The notes under the pieces were generated by a model. That model searched no databases and had not been told where the DNA came from. It saw only the letters and a program-made list of their open reading frames with translations. The position numbers and the translations under genes are program-made. A DNA stretch of 64,000 nt from UBA2965 sp036526135 (GTDB taxonomy: Bacteria; Pseudomonadota; Gammaproteobacteria; Pseudomonadales; Azotimanducaceae): positions 19,405 through 83,404 of the forward strand of contig DATCZA010000011.1 of NCBI GenBank assembly GCA_036526135.1. The letters run 5' to 3'. The stretch's first letter is position 1. Each line of letters begins with the position of its first letter. Positions 7,902 to 15,915 of the stretch are shown here, piece after piece.

Positions 7902-9707
7902 TCAAAGGGGCCCGAAGATGCTGGCGCCGGACTCGGCCGGGCCGACCTGGGCGCGAAAGGCCGCGAATAGCTCACGACCGGTGCCGTGGGTTCCGTCGGG
8001 CGCATCTGCAGCCGCCCCCGTTCGGCCCTCCAGATCCGCCTCGACGCGCACGACGCCCGCATCGGCGTCGATGTGGATCAGATCGCCGTCGCGAATCCGA
8101 CCGATCAGCCCCCCGCTGGCAGCCTCCGGCGTCACCTGAATGGCTGCGAGCACGGCGCCGGAGGCGCCAGACATGCGGCCGTCGGTCAGCAGAGCGACCC
8201 GGTATCCCCGACGCTCCAGCACGCCTAAGTAGGGGGAGAGCCGATGCAGCTCCGGCATGCCGTTGGCGCGCGGACCCTGCCAGGGCAGCACGGCGACCAT
8301 GTCGCCCTCGAGCTCTTCGGCCTCGAATGCCTCGGCAAAGGCGTCCTGGGAGACGAACACCCGGGCGGGGGCCGAGATGCGCCGACGCTCCGCCCGGACC
8401 GCGGATACCTTGACCACCGCGCGCCCCACATCGCCCTGAACCACCCGGAGCCCCCCTTCGGCGTCGAACGGCTCCGCGACCCCGCGCAGCACGCCGGGAT
8501 CGGCGGACGATTTTTTCGCGGGCCGCCACCTCAAGGCGCCGTCCGCCCGCTCGGGGCATACGACGAACCGGCTGAGGCCGCGGCCCAGGATGGTTTCCAC
8601 CTCGTCGTGCAGCAGGCCGTGATCGAGCAGCTCGCCGATCATGAAGCCGAGCCCGCCGGCGTCGTGGAAGTGATTGACGTCGGCCTCCCCGTTCGGATAG
8701 ACGCGCGCCATCAGCGGCACGACGCGGGACAGATCGGCGAAGTCGGACCAGTCCAGCCGGATGCCGGCGGCGGCGGCAACGGCCACAAGGTGCATGGTGT
8801 GATTGGTGGAGCCTCCGGAGGCCAGCAGGCCCACCACCGCGTTGACCACCGAAGACTCGTCCACGATGCGGCCGATGGGCATATGGCGGTTGCCCAGACG
8901 GGTGAGCTCCAGCACCTGTCGGACCGCAGCAGCAGTGAGCAGATCGCGCAGTTCCGAGCCCGGGTTGACGAAAGATCCCCCTGGAAGCTGCAGGCCCATG
9001 AACTCCAAGAGCATCTGATTGCTGTTGGCCGTACCGTAGAAGGTGCAGGTGCCGGGGCTGTGATAGGCGGCAGACTCGGCCGCGATGAGCTCGACCCTGC
9101 CCGCCTCCCCGGCAGCATAGGCTTCTCGAACGCGAGCCTTCTCTTTGTTCGGCAGGCCCGACGGCATGGGGCCGGCGGGGACGAACACCGCGGGCAGGTG
9201 GCCGAAGGCCAACGCGCCCATGAGCAGACCGGGAACGATCTTGTCGCAGACCCCGAGACAGACCACCGCATCGAACATGTCGTGAGAGAGCGCCAGCGCC
9301 GTGGACATGGCGATGACGTCGCGGCTGAAGAGCGACAGCTCCATGCCCGGACGGCCCTGGGTGATGCCGTCGCACATGGCGGGCACCCCGCCGGCCACCT
9401 GGGCAACGGCTCCCGCATCCTCGGCGGCCCTTCGAATCAGCTCCGGATAGCCCTCGTACGGCTGGTGAGCGCTGAGCATGTCGTTGTAGGCCGACACGAT
9501 GCCGACGTTGGCGGCGGCTTCCCCGGAGAGGCGCGTCTTGGACCCGGCAGGGCAGGCGGCCATCCCGTGGGCCAGGTTGCTGCAGGACAGCCGCGCCCGG
9601 GTCACTCCGGAGGCGGCGGCCTCTTCGATCCGGCGCAGATAGTCGCTACGGCTCGACGCGCTGCGCTCGCGTATCCGCTCCGTCACACGTTCAACCAAAG
9701 GATTCAT
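7902..9707 (-). CDS. edd: Phosphogluconate dehydratase
   Basis: A 601-residue IlvD/Edd-family [4Fe-4S] dehydratase converting 6-phosphogluconate to KDPG. Conserved segments include SAYNDMLSAHQP near the N-terminus, the cluster-ligand regions PAMCDGITQG and LGVCDKIVPG, and the C-terminal LLTDGRMSGASG. Length and motif order match Edd rather than the shorter IlvD. The ATG at 9707 begins 43 bp after the pgl stop. It belongs to the zwf-pgl-edd-eda run, presumably induced when KDPG releases HexR from the zwf promoter (known HexR mechanism; inference here). Confidence 0.96.
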   Translation of the reverse strand: MNPLVERVTERIRERSASSRSDYLRRIEEAAASGVTRARLSCSNLAHGMAACPAGSKTRLSGEAAANVGIVSAYNDMLSAHQPYEGYPELIRRAAEDAGAVAQVAGGVPAMCDGITQGRPGMELSLFSRDVIAMSTALALSHDMFDAVVCLGVCDKIVPGLLMGALAFGHLPAVFVPAGPMPSGLPNKEKARVREAYAAGEAGRVELIAAESAAYHSPGTCTFYGTANSNQMLLEFMGLQLPGGSFVNPGSELRDLLTAAAVRQVLELTRLGNRHMPIGRIVDESSVVNAVVGLLASGGSTNHTMHLVAVAAAAGIRLDWSDFADLSRVVPLMARVYPNGEADVNHFHDAGGLGFMIGELLDHGLLHDEVETILGRGLSRFVVCPERADGALRWRPAKKSSADPGVLRGVAEPFDAEGGLRVVQGDVGRAVVKVSAVRAERRRISAPARVFVSQDAFAEAFEAEELEGDMVAVLPWQGPRANGMPELHRLSPYLGVLERRGYRVALLTDGRMSGASGAVLAAIQVTPEAASGGLIGRIRDGDLIHIDADAGVVRVEADLEGRTGAAADAPDGTHGTGRELFAAFRAQVGPAESGASIFGPL

Positions 9708-9750
9708 TCACTTTTCCTCGAGCCATCGATTTCCAGCCCACTTCCCCACT

Positions 9751-10392
9751 TCACGGGGCCCACATCACCCGAACCGGCAACCGCGTCTGCGCCAGCAGGT
9801 GGCCGACCGGATACGCCCCGGGGGCTTCCAGCACACGCCGCTTGGACACGCCGAACGCCAGGAGAACCAGCTCATCGCTTTCCAGGAGCCGCGCCAGGGT
9901 CATGGAGACCCGGGCGGACGGGCTGGCTTGGGTCCGGACCCGCAGGCAGCACGCGTTGCTTTCCAGATCCAACGCCTCGTCGAGGTTGTCCGCGTCCGGG
10001 AACACCGAGGCGAAATGGCCATCCTCGCCCATGCCGACCAGGGCGCACGCCAACGGCGCCGAGAAAGCACGCAGCTCCGCACTCTGCAGGGGCAGGAACC
10101 GCGCGGCCGCCGCCCTGCCAACGAGCAGCCGGCGCCGGACCATGCCTTCGTTGCTGTCGGGGTGGTCTGCCGGCACGCATCGTTCGTCCGTCAACGTGAC
10201 GCGAACCCGGGCCCAGTCCAGCGGATGCGCGGCAAGCTCGCCAAGACACTGCCGCGGGGTCGTCCCGCCGCTGACCGCCACTACGGCCTCGGTGCTCGTT
10301 GCCAACCGCCGTGACAGCGCCATCGCGAGCACGGCGGCCGCCGCGCGGGAGGCCGCCGAACGGTCAGGAAAGGTCTCGATGCCAGGCATCAT
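9751..10392 (-). CDS. pgl: 6-phosphogluconolactonase (DevB type)
   Basis: A 213-residue NagB/DevB-fold enzyme hydrolysing 6-phosphogluconolactone to 6-phosphogluconate. It shows VAVSGGTTP near residues 40-48, the TLTDERCVP motif and VGMGEDGHFASVFP, the hallmark of DevB-type lactonases. The start codon at 10392 (ATG ATG in tandem) overlaps the zwf TGA, indicating coupling. It sits between zwf and edd, as expected for the oxidative branch feeding the Entner-Doudoroff pathway. It is slightly shorter than many homologues but all recognisable motifs are present. Confidence 0.94.
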   Translation of the reverse strand: MMPGIETFPDRSAASRAAAAVLAMALSRRLATSTEAVVAVSGGTTPRQCLGELAAHPLDWARVRVTLTDERCVPADHPDSNEGMVRRRLLVGRAAAARFLPLQSAELRAFSAPLACALVGMGEDGHFASVFPDADNLDEALDLESNACCLRVRTQASPSARVSMTLARLLESDELVLLAFGVSKRRVLEAPGAYPVGHLLAQTRLPVRVMWAP

Positions 10393-11852
10393 TGGCCGGC
10401 AAACCAGTGGCGGCCGTCCCGATCCAGGAGGAGGGACGAGGCCGTCGGGCCCCAGGAACCCGAAACGTAAGCGTCGACTTTCTGCCGCGCCTCGGCCCAT
10501 CCGGCGATGATGTCGTCGATCCATCGCCAGGCGGTCTCGATCTCGTCACGCCGCATGAAAAGGGCCGGATTACCCCGCATGACCTCGATGAGCAGCCGCT
10601 CGTAGGCGTCCGGATAGCGAATGCCGAAGGTCTCCTCGAAGCTGAGATCGAGAGACACGGGCCGCAGCTCGAACCCGCCGGGCCCGGGCTCTTTGGCCAT
10701 GATCGCGAGCCGCACTCCCTCGTCGGGCTGCAGCATGATGGAGAGCCGGTTGGGCGCCGCGTCCCCGCTCACGTCGCCGAACAGGGGGTGGGGCACGGGC
10801 CTGAACTGGATGACGATCTCGGAGTGTTTGGCGGGCAGACGCTTGCCGGTGCGCAGGTAGAACGGCACCCCCGACCAGCGCCAGTTCTCGATACCAAGCT
10901 TGAGAGCAACGAAAGTCTCGGTATCGGTGGCGCCACCAAGCTCGTCGACGTACCCGGGCACGGCGTGCCCCGATATGGCGCCCGCCGTGTACTGGGCCCG
11001 GACCGTGGAAGTACGGACGTTGGCGGCGGTGATGGGTTTAAGGGCGCGAAGGACCTTGAGCTTCTCGTCGCGAACCGCGTCGTCGTCCAGGCTTGCCGGC
11101 GGCTCCATGGCGACCAGGCAGACCAGCTGCAGAAGATGGTTCTGCACCATGTCGCGCACGGCCCCGATCCGGTCGTAAAAGGCCACCCGGTTTCCCACGC
11201 CGAGCTCCTCGGCCACCGTGATCTGCACGTGATCCACCACTTCCCGCCGCCACAACGGCTCGAACAGCGAGTTGCCGAACCTCAGCGCCAGCAGGTTCTG
11301 CACGGTTTCCTTGCCGAGATAGTGATCGATGCGAAAGATCTGGTTCTCGGCGAAGCAGGCGCCTACCTCGTCGTTGATGGCTCGCGCCGAGGCGTAGTCG
11401 TCGCCAACCGGCTTCTCCAGAACGATGCGCATGTCCGGAACCATCAGAGAGTTGGACTGGAAACCGCGGGCCACGCTGCCGAAAAGGTGGGGGGGTGTGG
11501 CGAGATAGACGATGCGAATCTTGCCCTCATGTCCCCGCAGGCATTCGGCCAGGGGGCCCCAGCCGGAGTGATCGTCCGCATCCAGGTCGAGATAATCCAG
11601 ACGTGCGGCGAACGTCTCCCAGATGTCCGGCTCTCTCCCTTCGCCGGCGGCTTCCACGGCGCGCGCCGCCTCGGCCAGGTATTCCGCCCTGCCCATGGCG
11701 CTTCGACCCACCGCGATGATGCGGCTCCCGGGCGGAATCTGCCCATCCCGGTGGCGGTGGTACAAGGCCGGCAGGAGCTTGCGCAGCGCAAGGTCTCCGG
11801 CACCACCGAAGATGATCAGGTCGAACGGATCGACGGGGATGAGCTGCGCCAC
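10389..11852 (-). CDS. zwf: Glucose-6-phosphate 1-dehydrogenase
   Basis: A 487-residue enzyme oxidising glucose 6-phosphate to 6-phosphogluconolactone. The coenzyme loop FGGAGDLALRKL matches the family's G-A-S-G-D-L-A-x-R-K-L, and the active-site segment RIDHYLGKE contains the catalytic His and substrate-binding Lys. The frame stays open far upstream through hexR, but that is antisense artefact. The best start is GTG 11852, preceded by TGGAGCGCTCA, giving a normal-length protein. A GTG at 11864 is the alternative. It heads the leftward operon and shares a regulatory region holding two HexR boxes with divergent hexR. Confidence 0.95.
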   Translation of the reverse strand: MAQLIPVDPFDLIIFGGAGDLALRKLLPALYHRHRDGQIPPGSRIIAVGRSAMGRAEYLAEAARAVEAAGEGREPDIWETFAARLDYLDLDADDHSGWGPLAECLRGHEGKIRIVYLATPPHLFGSVARGFQSNSLMVPDMRIVLEKPVGDDYASARAINDEVGACFAENQIFRIDHYLGKETVQNLLALRFGNSLFEPLWRREVVDHVQITVAEELGVGNRVAFYDRIGAVRDMVQNHLLQLVCLVAMEPPASLDDDAVRDEKLKVLRALKPITAANVRTSTVRAQYTAGAISGHAVPGYVDELGGATDTETFVALKLGIENWRWSGVPFYLRTGKRLPAKHSEIVIQFRPVPHPLFGDVSGDAAPNRLSIMLQPDEGVRLAIMAKEPGPGGFELRPVSLDLSFEETFGIRYPDAYERLLIEVMRGNPALFMRRDEIETAWRWIDDIIAGWAEARQKVDAYVSGSWGPTASSLLLDRDGRHWFAGQ

Positions 11853-11877
11853 TGAGCGCTCCACTGAACAAGAATTT

Positions 11878-11892
11878 CGTAATTTGACTACA
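11878..11892. promoter_or_regulatory. HexR box, zwf-proximal (imperfect)
   Basis: CGTAATTTGACTACA matches the known HexR consensus TGTARTWWWAYTACA except at two positions. It lies 26 bp before the zwf GTG, a suitable place for repression of the Entner-Doudoroff operon. Confidence 0.7.
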
Positions 11893-11940
11893 TTAATCCC
11901 CAGGATCGCAATTATTTCGTGGCCATTTACCAAAATACTA

Positions 11941-11955
11941 TGTAGTTTTACTACA
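11941..11955. promoter_or_regulatory. HexR box, hexR-proximal (perfect consensus)
   Basis: TGTAGTTTTACTACA is a perfect palindromic match to the HexR consensus known in Gammaproteobacteria. Its last base is the first base of the hexR start codon, so bound repressor would cover the translation start region of its own gene. Confidence 0.88.
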
Positions 11956-12815
11956 TGACTACGGGAATACTTCGCCAGATCGATCTGGATCTGCCCCGCT
12001 TGAGCCGCTCGGAAACCCGCATCGCGGAATGGATCCGGGAAAACCCGCGGCAGACGGTCGACGCCTCCATCGGCGAAGTCGCCGCCAACGCGGGCGTGAG
12101 CGAACCAACGGTGATTCGATTCTGCCGGCGGCTGGGTCTTGCCGGCTTCCGGGATCTCAAGACACGGCTGGTCGCCGCGCTGCAGAGCCCGGAGAACTTC
12201 CTGCATCGCGACGTCGACGACGCGGACGGGCCTTCCGAGGCCGCCGCCAAGGTGCTCGACGGGTCCATTCGAACCCTGGTCGACCTTCGCGAGCAGACGC
12301 CGACCATGCCGTTCCGTGCCGCCGTGGAAACCATGACGACGGCCCGGGAACTCGTGTTCGTCGGGCTTGGCGCCTCGGGGCACGTCGCCAGGGATGCAAG
12401 CCACAAATTCTTTCGCCTGGGCATTCCCTGCAGCACGGCGGTGGATGCGCAAACGATCCTGCAGCGGGCCGCCATCGCGTCGGCCCGCGACGTCTTCGTG
12501 GTCGTCTCCCACACCGGCACCTGGCCCGAAATCGTCACGGCCATGGCCATCGCCGCCGAACGTCACGCCCGGATCGTCGCTCTGACCGATCCCCGCTCCC
12601 CCCTGGCGACGACTGCCGACCTCGTCTTCGCCTGCCATCCGGTGGAGGACACCAACGTGTTTACACCCATGAGCTCCCGGCTCGCCCAGCTCGCGCTCCT
12701 GGACGCGCTGCAGGTTGCGCTCGCGCTGGGCATCGGCGAGCCGGCCAAGCAGAACCTGCGGGCGAGCAAGGAGGCGCTCTCCGAGATGCGCGCCAGCGCG
12801 TGCGGATCCAACTGA
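11955..12815 (+). CDS. hexR: HexR, RpiR-family regulator of central carbon metabolism
   Basis: A 286-residue regulator with an RpiR helix-turn-helix (SIGEVAANAGVSEPTVIRFCRRLG, about residues 38-61) and a C-terminal SIS domain (FVGLGASGHVARDA, VVSHTGTWPEIV) that binds KDPG in characterised homologues. It is divergent from zwf with two HexR boxes between, the usual arrangement. The N-terminus aligns with known HexR from the first codon. No Shine-Dalgarno is visible before the ATG because the operator occupies that space, so a leaderless or weakly initiated transcript is possible. Eight bases after its stop begins the pyruvate kinase remnant. Confidence 0.95.
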   Translation: MTTGILRQIDLDLPRLSRSETRIAEWIRENPRQTVDASIGEVAANAGVSEPTVIRFCRRLGLAGFRDLKTRLVAALQSPENFLHRDVDDADGPSEAAAKVLDGSIRTLVDLREQTPTMPFRAAVETMTTARELVFVGLGASGHVARDASHKFFRLGIPCSTAVDAQTILQRAAIASARDVFVVVSHTGTWPEIVTAMAIAAERHARIVALTDPRSPLATTADLVFACHPVEDTNVFTPMSSRLAQLALLDALQVALALGIGEPAKQNLRASKEALSEMRASACGSN

Positions 12816-12822
12816 GGTGAGC

Positions 12823-13152
12823 GTGGATCGGATCAGCGGGCGACGGATTTACTGTCGCGTTCTGACCGGGGGCGAGCTCGGCGCGGGCAAGGGCATCAAC
12901 AAACGGGGCGGCGGCCTCTCCGCCCTGGCCGACAACCCACGCACGCTCGCCCGGGTAGCGCTGTTCCGTGGCGTGCATCCCGAACTCTTCGAGACCGAGC
13001 ATCTGGACTACGAGCTCATCAACGAAGCCGCCGTCACCTGGCTCGCGCACAAGGGCGCCGTAAGCAGGGGGGATCGAGTCATTCTCTCCAAAGGCGACTA
13101 CCGTAACGTGCAGGGCGGCACCAACACACTGAAAATACTGGAGGTCGCCTGA
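12823..13152 (+). pseudogene. Internally deleted pyruvate kinase (PykA-type) remnant with open frame
   Basis: A 109-residue frame. Residues 1 to about 30 match the end of pyruvate kinase domain B, where GKGINKRGGGLSA corresponds to PykA GINKLGGGLSAEA. The text then jumps directly to the C-terminal domain (PRTLARVALFRGVHPELF up to GDRVILSKGD and TNTLKILEV). The N-terminal half of the barrel and roughly 200 residues after domain B are missing, including the Lys, Glu and metal/PEP-binding residues. It cannot be a pyruvate kinase. Both junctions are in frame, a good ribosome binding site (GAGGTGAGC) precedes GTG 12823, and the stop overlaps the next start (TGATG). It is either a decaying gene or a retained regulatory fragment. 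Confidence 0.75.
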
Positions 13153-14168
13153 TGCGAAAGCTGCGCGTAGGCATCATGGGTTTCGGCCGGGTCGGTCGGC
13201 AGATTTACCGGCTCGCCCTCAAGGACGAGCGTTTCGAGGTGGTTGCCATATCCGACATCGGGCGCCCGGAAATCCTGCACCATCTGCTGACCAGGACCGA
13301 TGACGACGTGGGCGTGACGCTAAGCGGCAACTACCTCGAATCCAGGGGCGTTCGCACCCGCCTGATGCCGGCCGATCATCCCACGGAGATTCCCTGGGAC
13401 GTCTTCGGGGTCGACGTGGTCATCGAGGCGACCGGCAGGTTTCATCGCGCCGACGATCTGCGGCCTCACCTGCACAACGGCGCTCCGCGCGTCGTCCTGT
13501 CGGCACTTCCCCAGGATGACATCGATCGCGTGGTGCTCGTCGGCGTGAACGACTGCGAGGCAAGCGCGGCCGACGTCATGGTGTCCGCCGGGTCGGCTTC
13601 CACCACCGCAACCGCGCTGGCGTGCAAGACGATCACCGAAGTCTGGCCCGTGGAACATGCCACCATGACGTCCGTGCACGCCTACACCAGCGATCAGAGC
13701 CTGCAGGACTACGCCGGACCGGACTATCGGCGCAGCCGCTCCGGAGCGGAAAACATCATCCCCAACGCGACCCCGGCCCTGAAGTGGGTTCAGCGGGCCG
13801 TGCCGGCGATGGCAGGCAGAATGACCGGGTACGCGCTCAACGTGCCCGTCCAGGTCGGCTCGATGCTCGACCTCACCTTCTCGTTCCGGGAATCCGGCAT
13901 CGGCGCCGACGACGTGAACGACCTGTTCGGCAACGCTGCACGGGTACGGCCGGATCTGATCGCCACCACCCGGGACCCCATCGTTTCATCCGACGTCAGG
14001 GGCTCCTCCGAGTCTCTCCTCGTCGACATGGAGGGAACCATGGCGGCCGGCAGTCGCATGGTGAAGGTGCTCGCCTGGCACGAAACCCTCGGGCATGCCC
14101 GGCGCATCCTGGACGTCGTCGGCCTCTACGCCGACCTGGACGACGCAACAGCAAAGGAGGCTTCCTGA
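13152..14168 (+). CDS. GAPDH-like protein lacking the catalytic cysteine
   Basis: A 338-residue paralogue of the next gene, with the Rossmann motif GFGRVGR, an Asp after the second strand (ISD) and the GAPDH C-terminal domain. The active-site segment reads VSAGSASTTATALA where GAPDH has SNASCTTNCLAP, so S150 occupies the catalytic Cys place with one residue inserted. The catalytic His is kept (H176 in VHAYT), but the phosphate-binding Arg of RVP is Asn (N230 in LNVP). Phosphorylating GAPDH activity is therefore unlikely. A NAD-binding regulatory or altered-substrate role is possible. The start overlaps the upstream stop (TGATG) behind GGAGGT, and its own stop overlaps gap in the same way. Confidence 0.85.
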   Translation: MRKLRVGIMGFGRVGRQIYRLALKDERFEVVAISDIGRPEILHHLLTRTDDDVGVTLSGNYLESRGVRTRLMPADHPTEIPWDVFGVDVVIEATGRFHRADDLRPHLHNGAPRVVLSALPQDDIDRVVLVGVNDCEASAADVMVSAGSASTTATALACKTITEVWPVEHATMTSVHAYTSDQSLQDYAGPDYRRSRSGAENIIPNATPALKWVQRAVPAMAGRMTGYALNVPVQVGSMLDLTFSFRESGIGADDVNDLFGNAARVRPDLIATTRDPIVSSDVRGSSESLLVDMEGTMAAGSRMVKVLAWHETLGHARRILDVVGLYADLDDATAKEAS

Positions 14169-15169
14169 TGCGAGTCGCCATCAACGGCTTCGGCCGCATC
14201 GGCCGCTCGGTCTTCCGCATCGCGGAAACGCTGGGGGACATCGAGATCGTCGCCATCAACGACCTCTTCGACGACGAGGCGCTTCGCTACCTGCTCACCT
14301 ACGACACCGTGATGGGTCGATTCGAAGGCGACGTGCGCATCGAGGACGGGCACATGATCACGCCCAAGAGCCGGGCACGAATGCTCGCGCTTGCAGATCC
14401 CACACAGCTGCCATGGGCGGAGCTCGAGATCGACGCGGTGGTGGAGTCCACGGGCGTGTTCCGCAGCCGCGAGCAGGTTTCCCAGCATCTCGAGGCCGGT
14501 GCCGGGCGCGCGCTGCTGACCGTGCCGGCAAAGGACGATATCGACTACACCGTGGTGCTGGGGGTCAACGGGGAAGGCTTGAAGGCCGAGCACCGGGTCG
14601 TTTCCAACGCCAGCTGCACCACCAACTGCCTCGCACCTCTGGCGAAGGTCCTGCACGACGCCTTCGGCATCCGCGAAGGCGTCATCAACACCGTGCACGC
14701 CTACACCAACGACCAGCGGCTGGCCGACGTGCCCCACTCCGACTGGCGCCGCAGCCGGGCCGCAGCCGAGAACATCATCCCGACCTCCACCGGCGCAGCC
14801 AAGGCGGTGGGCGTCGTCCTGCCGGAGCTTGCAGGCAGGCTCGACGGCATCGCTTCCCGCGTTCCCGTCCCGGACGGCTCGGTGGTGGATCTTTTCGTGG
14901 AGCTCGAGAAGAACGTGAGCGTGGACGACGTTCACGAGGTGCTGGAGGCTGCCGCCGGTTCCGAGCCGATGAGCGGCGTGCTGGAGTTCACGAGGGAGCC
15001 CATCGTCTCTTCGGACATCATCGGCAACCCGCACTCGTCGATCTACGATGCGTCGTTTACTCAGGTGGCCGGGGGGCGGTTCTTAAAGGCGCTTTCCTGG
15101 TACGACAACGAGTGGGGTTACTCGAACCGGGTGTGCGACGTCCTGCGGATGATGTCCGCCCTGGACTGA
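14168..15169 (+). CDS. gap: Glyceraldehyde-3-phosphate dehydrogenase, type I
   Basis: A 333-residue NAD-dependent enzyme making 1,3-bisphosphoglycerate from the glyceraldehyde 3-phosphate released by KDPG aldolase. It has NGFGRIGR, the active-site SNASCTTNCLAP with C150, H177 in VHAYT and R231 in SRVP, so all catalytic residues missing in the upstream paralogue are present here. INDLF places Asp where NAD specificity is determined. The start is set by AAAGGAGG upstream and the TGATG overlap. It is the last gene of the hexR unit and is followed by a strong GC hairpin. Erythrose-4-phosphate dehydrogenase is a less likely alternative. Confidence 0.94.
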   Translation: MRVAINGFGRIGRSVFRIAETLGDIEIVAINDLFDDEALRYLLTYDTVMGRFEGDVRIEDGHMITPKSRARMLALADPTQLPWAELEIDAVVESTGVFRSREQVSQHLEAGAGRALLTVPAKDDIDYTVVLGVNGEGLKAEHRVVSNASCTTNCLAPLAKVLHDAFGIREGVINTVHAYTNDQRLADVPHSDWRRSRAAAENIIPTSTGAAKAVGVVLPELAGRLDGIASRVPVPDGSVVDLFVELEKNVSVDDVHEVLEAAAGSEPMSGVLEFTREPIVSSDIIGNPHSSIYDASFTQVAGGRFLKALSWYDNEWGYSNRVCDVLRMMSALD

Positions 15170-15229
15170 CCCGCGTCCTCGAAAATCTGAGACGTCTACA
15201 CCCTTCAAACGCTGAATAGCGCAAGCTTA

Positions 15230-15249
15230 CGGGCCCGTTCCCGGGCCCG
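15230..15249 (+). terminator. GC-rich hairpin after gap
   Basis: CGGGCCCG, loop TTCC, then CGGGCCCG forms a perfect 8-bp stem about 60 bp after the gap stop. No T-run follows, so it may be a pausing or Rho-assisted end rather than a classical intrinsic terminator. Confidence 0.5.
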
Positions 15250-15382
15250 CGGCCTGCTTTGAGCGCTCAGTCACACACCGCGCGGCACGATTCGTCAAGA
15301 CTTGCGCCGGAACAGGGACAAACGCGGGTGGACTGTGGAGACGCGAGAGGCATTCCACGCACCGCGTCATTAGGTGTTCGAG

Positions 15383-15913
15383 ATGCCAAAGACCCCAATA
15401 ATCGCATTGCTGACTGCGCTGGCGTGCCTGTGCTGGTCGCCGGTTTCGGCCGACGACGTTTCCCGCAAGGAGATGCGCAGCCTCGACGAGCAGGTTCAGG
15501 AAATCAAATCCGACGTGCTGAGCATCGCCGCGGAACTCGACCAGCTCGAGGAGAGGCTGCTCTTTCCGTCCAACACCCAGCTGACCGTCTTCGTCGCCAT
15601 CGGCGACGGGACGGAGTCTTTCCGGCTCGACTCGATCCGGCTCGGCATCAACGATGCGCTCGCCACTCACCACATCTACAGCTTCAAGGAACTCGAGGCG
15701 CTGCAGCAGGGAGGCGTTCAGCGTCTCTACATGGGCAACCTGCCCATCGGCACTCACGCGCTGGAGGTTTCCGTGCTGGGCAAGCTGCCGAGCGGCAAGG
15801 ACTTTGCCCACGCCGAGCGCTTCACCTTCGACAAGGGCATAGACCCGGCTCTGATCGGCATCACCGTTGACCCGGGCTCCGGCAAGGCCCCGATCGCCCT
15901 GAAAGACTGGTAG
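15383..15913 (+). CDS. Secreted coiled-coil protein, first gene of the envelope-machine locus
   Basis: A 176-residue protein of unknown function. A signal peptide (TPIIALLTALACLCW, cleavage near VSA-DD) is followed by a predicted coiled coil (about residues 27-58, with heptad-like EQVQEIKSDVLSIAAELDQL). A beta-rich domain of about 100 residues then contains FVAIGDGTESFRLDSIRLGI. ATG 15383 is preferred over GTG 15374 because AGGTG lies before it. It ends two bases before the next TPR gene, so it is almost certainly co-transcribed with it. It is probably periplasmic. Such small AglT-linked partners are poorly described, and I assign no activity. Confidence 0.8.
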   Translation: MPKTPIIALLTALACLCWSPVSADDVSRKEMRSLDEQVQEIKSDVLSIAAELDQLEERLLFPSNTQLTVFVAIGDGTESFRLDSIRLGINDALATHHIYSFKELEALQQGGVQRLYMGNLPIGTHALEVSVLGKLPSGKDFAHAERFTFDKGIDPALIGITVDPGSGKAPIALKDW

Positions 15914-15915
15914 CC

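Noticed and set aside
8244..10199. A 651-codon plus-strand frame opposite edd and pgl
   Set aside because: It is antisense to two unmistakable enzymes, its protein is Arg/Gly/His-rich without motifs, and it crosses gene boundaries.
11853..12638. Long N-terminal extension of zwf reading through hexR on the minus strand
   Set aside because: The extension is antisense to HexR and has no similarity to glucose-6-phosphate dehydrogenase; a GTG with a ribosome binding site at 11852 gives the normal length.
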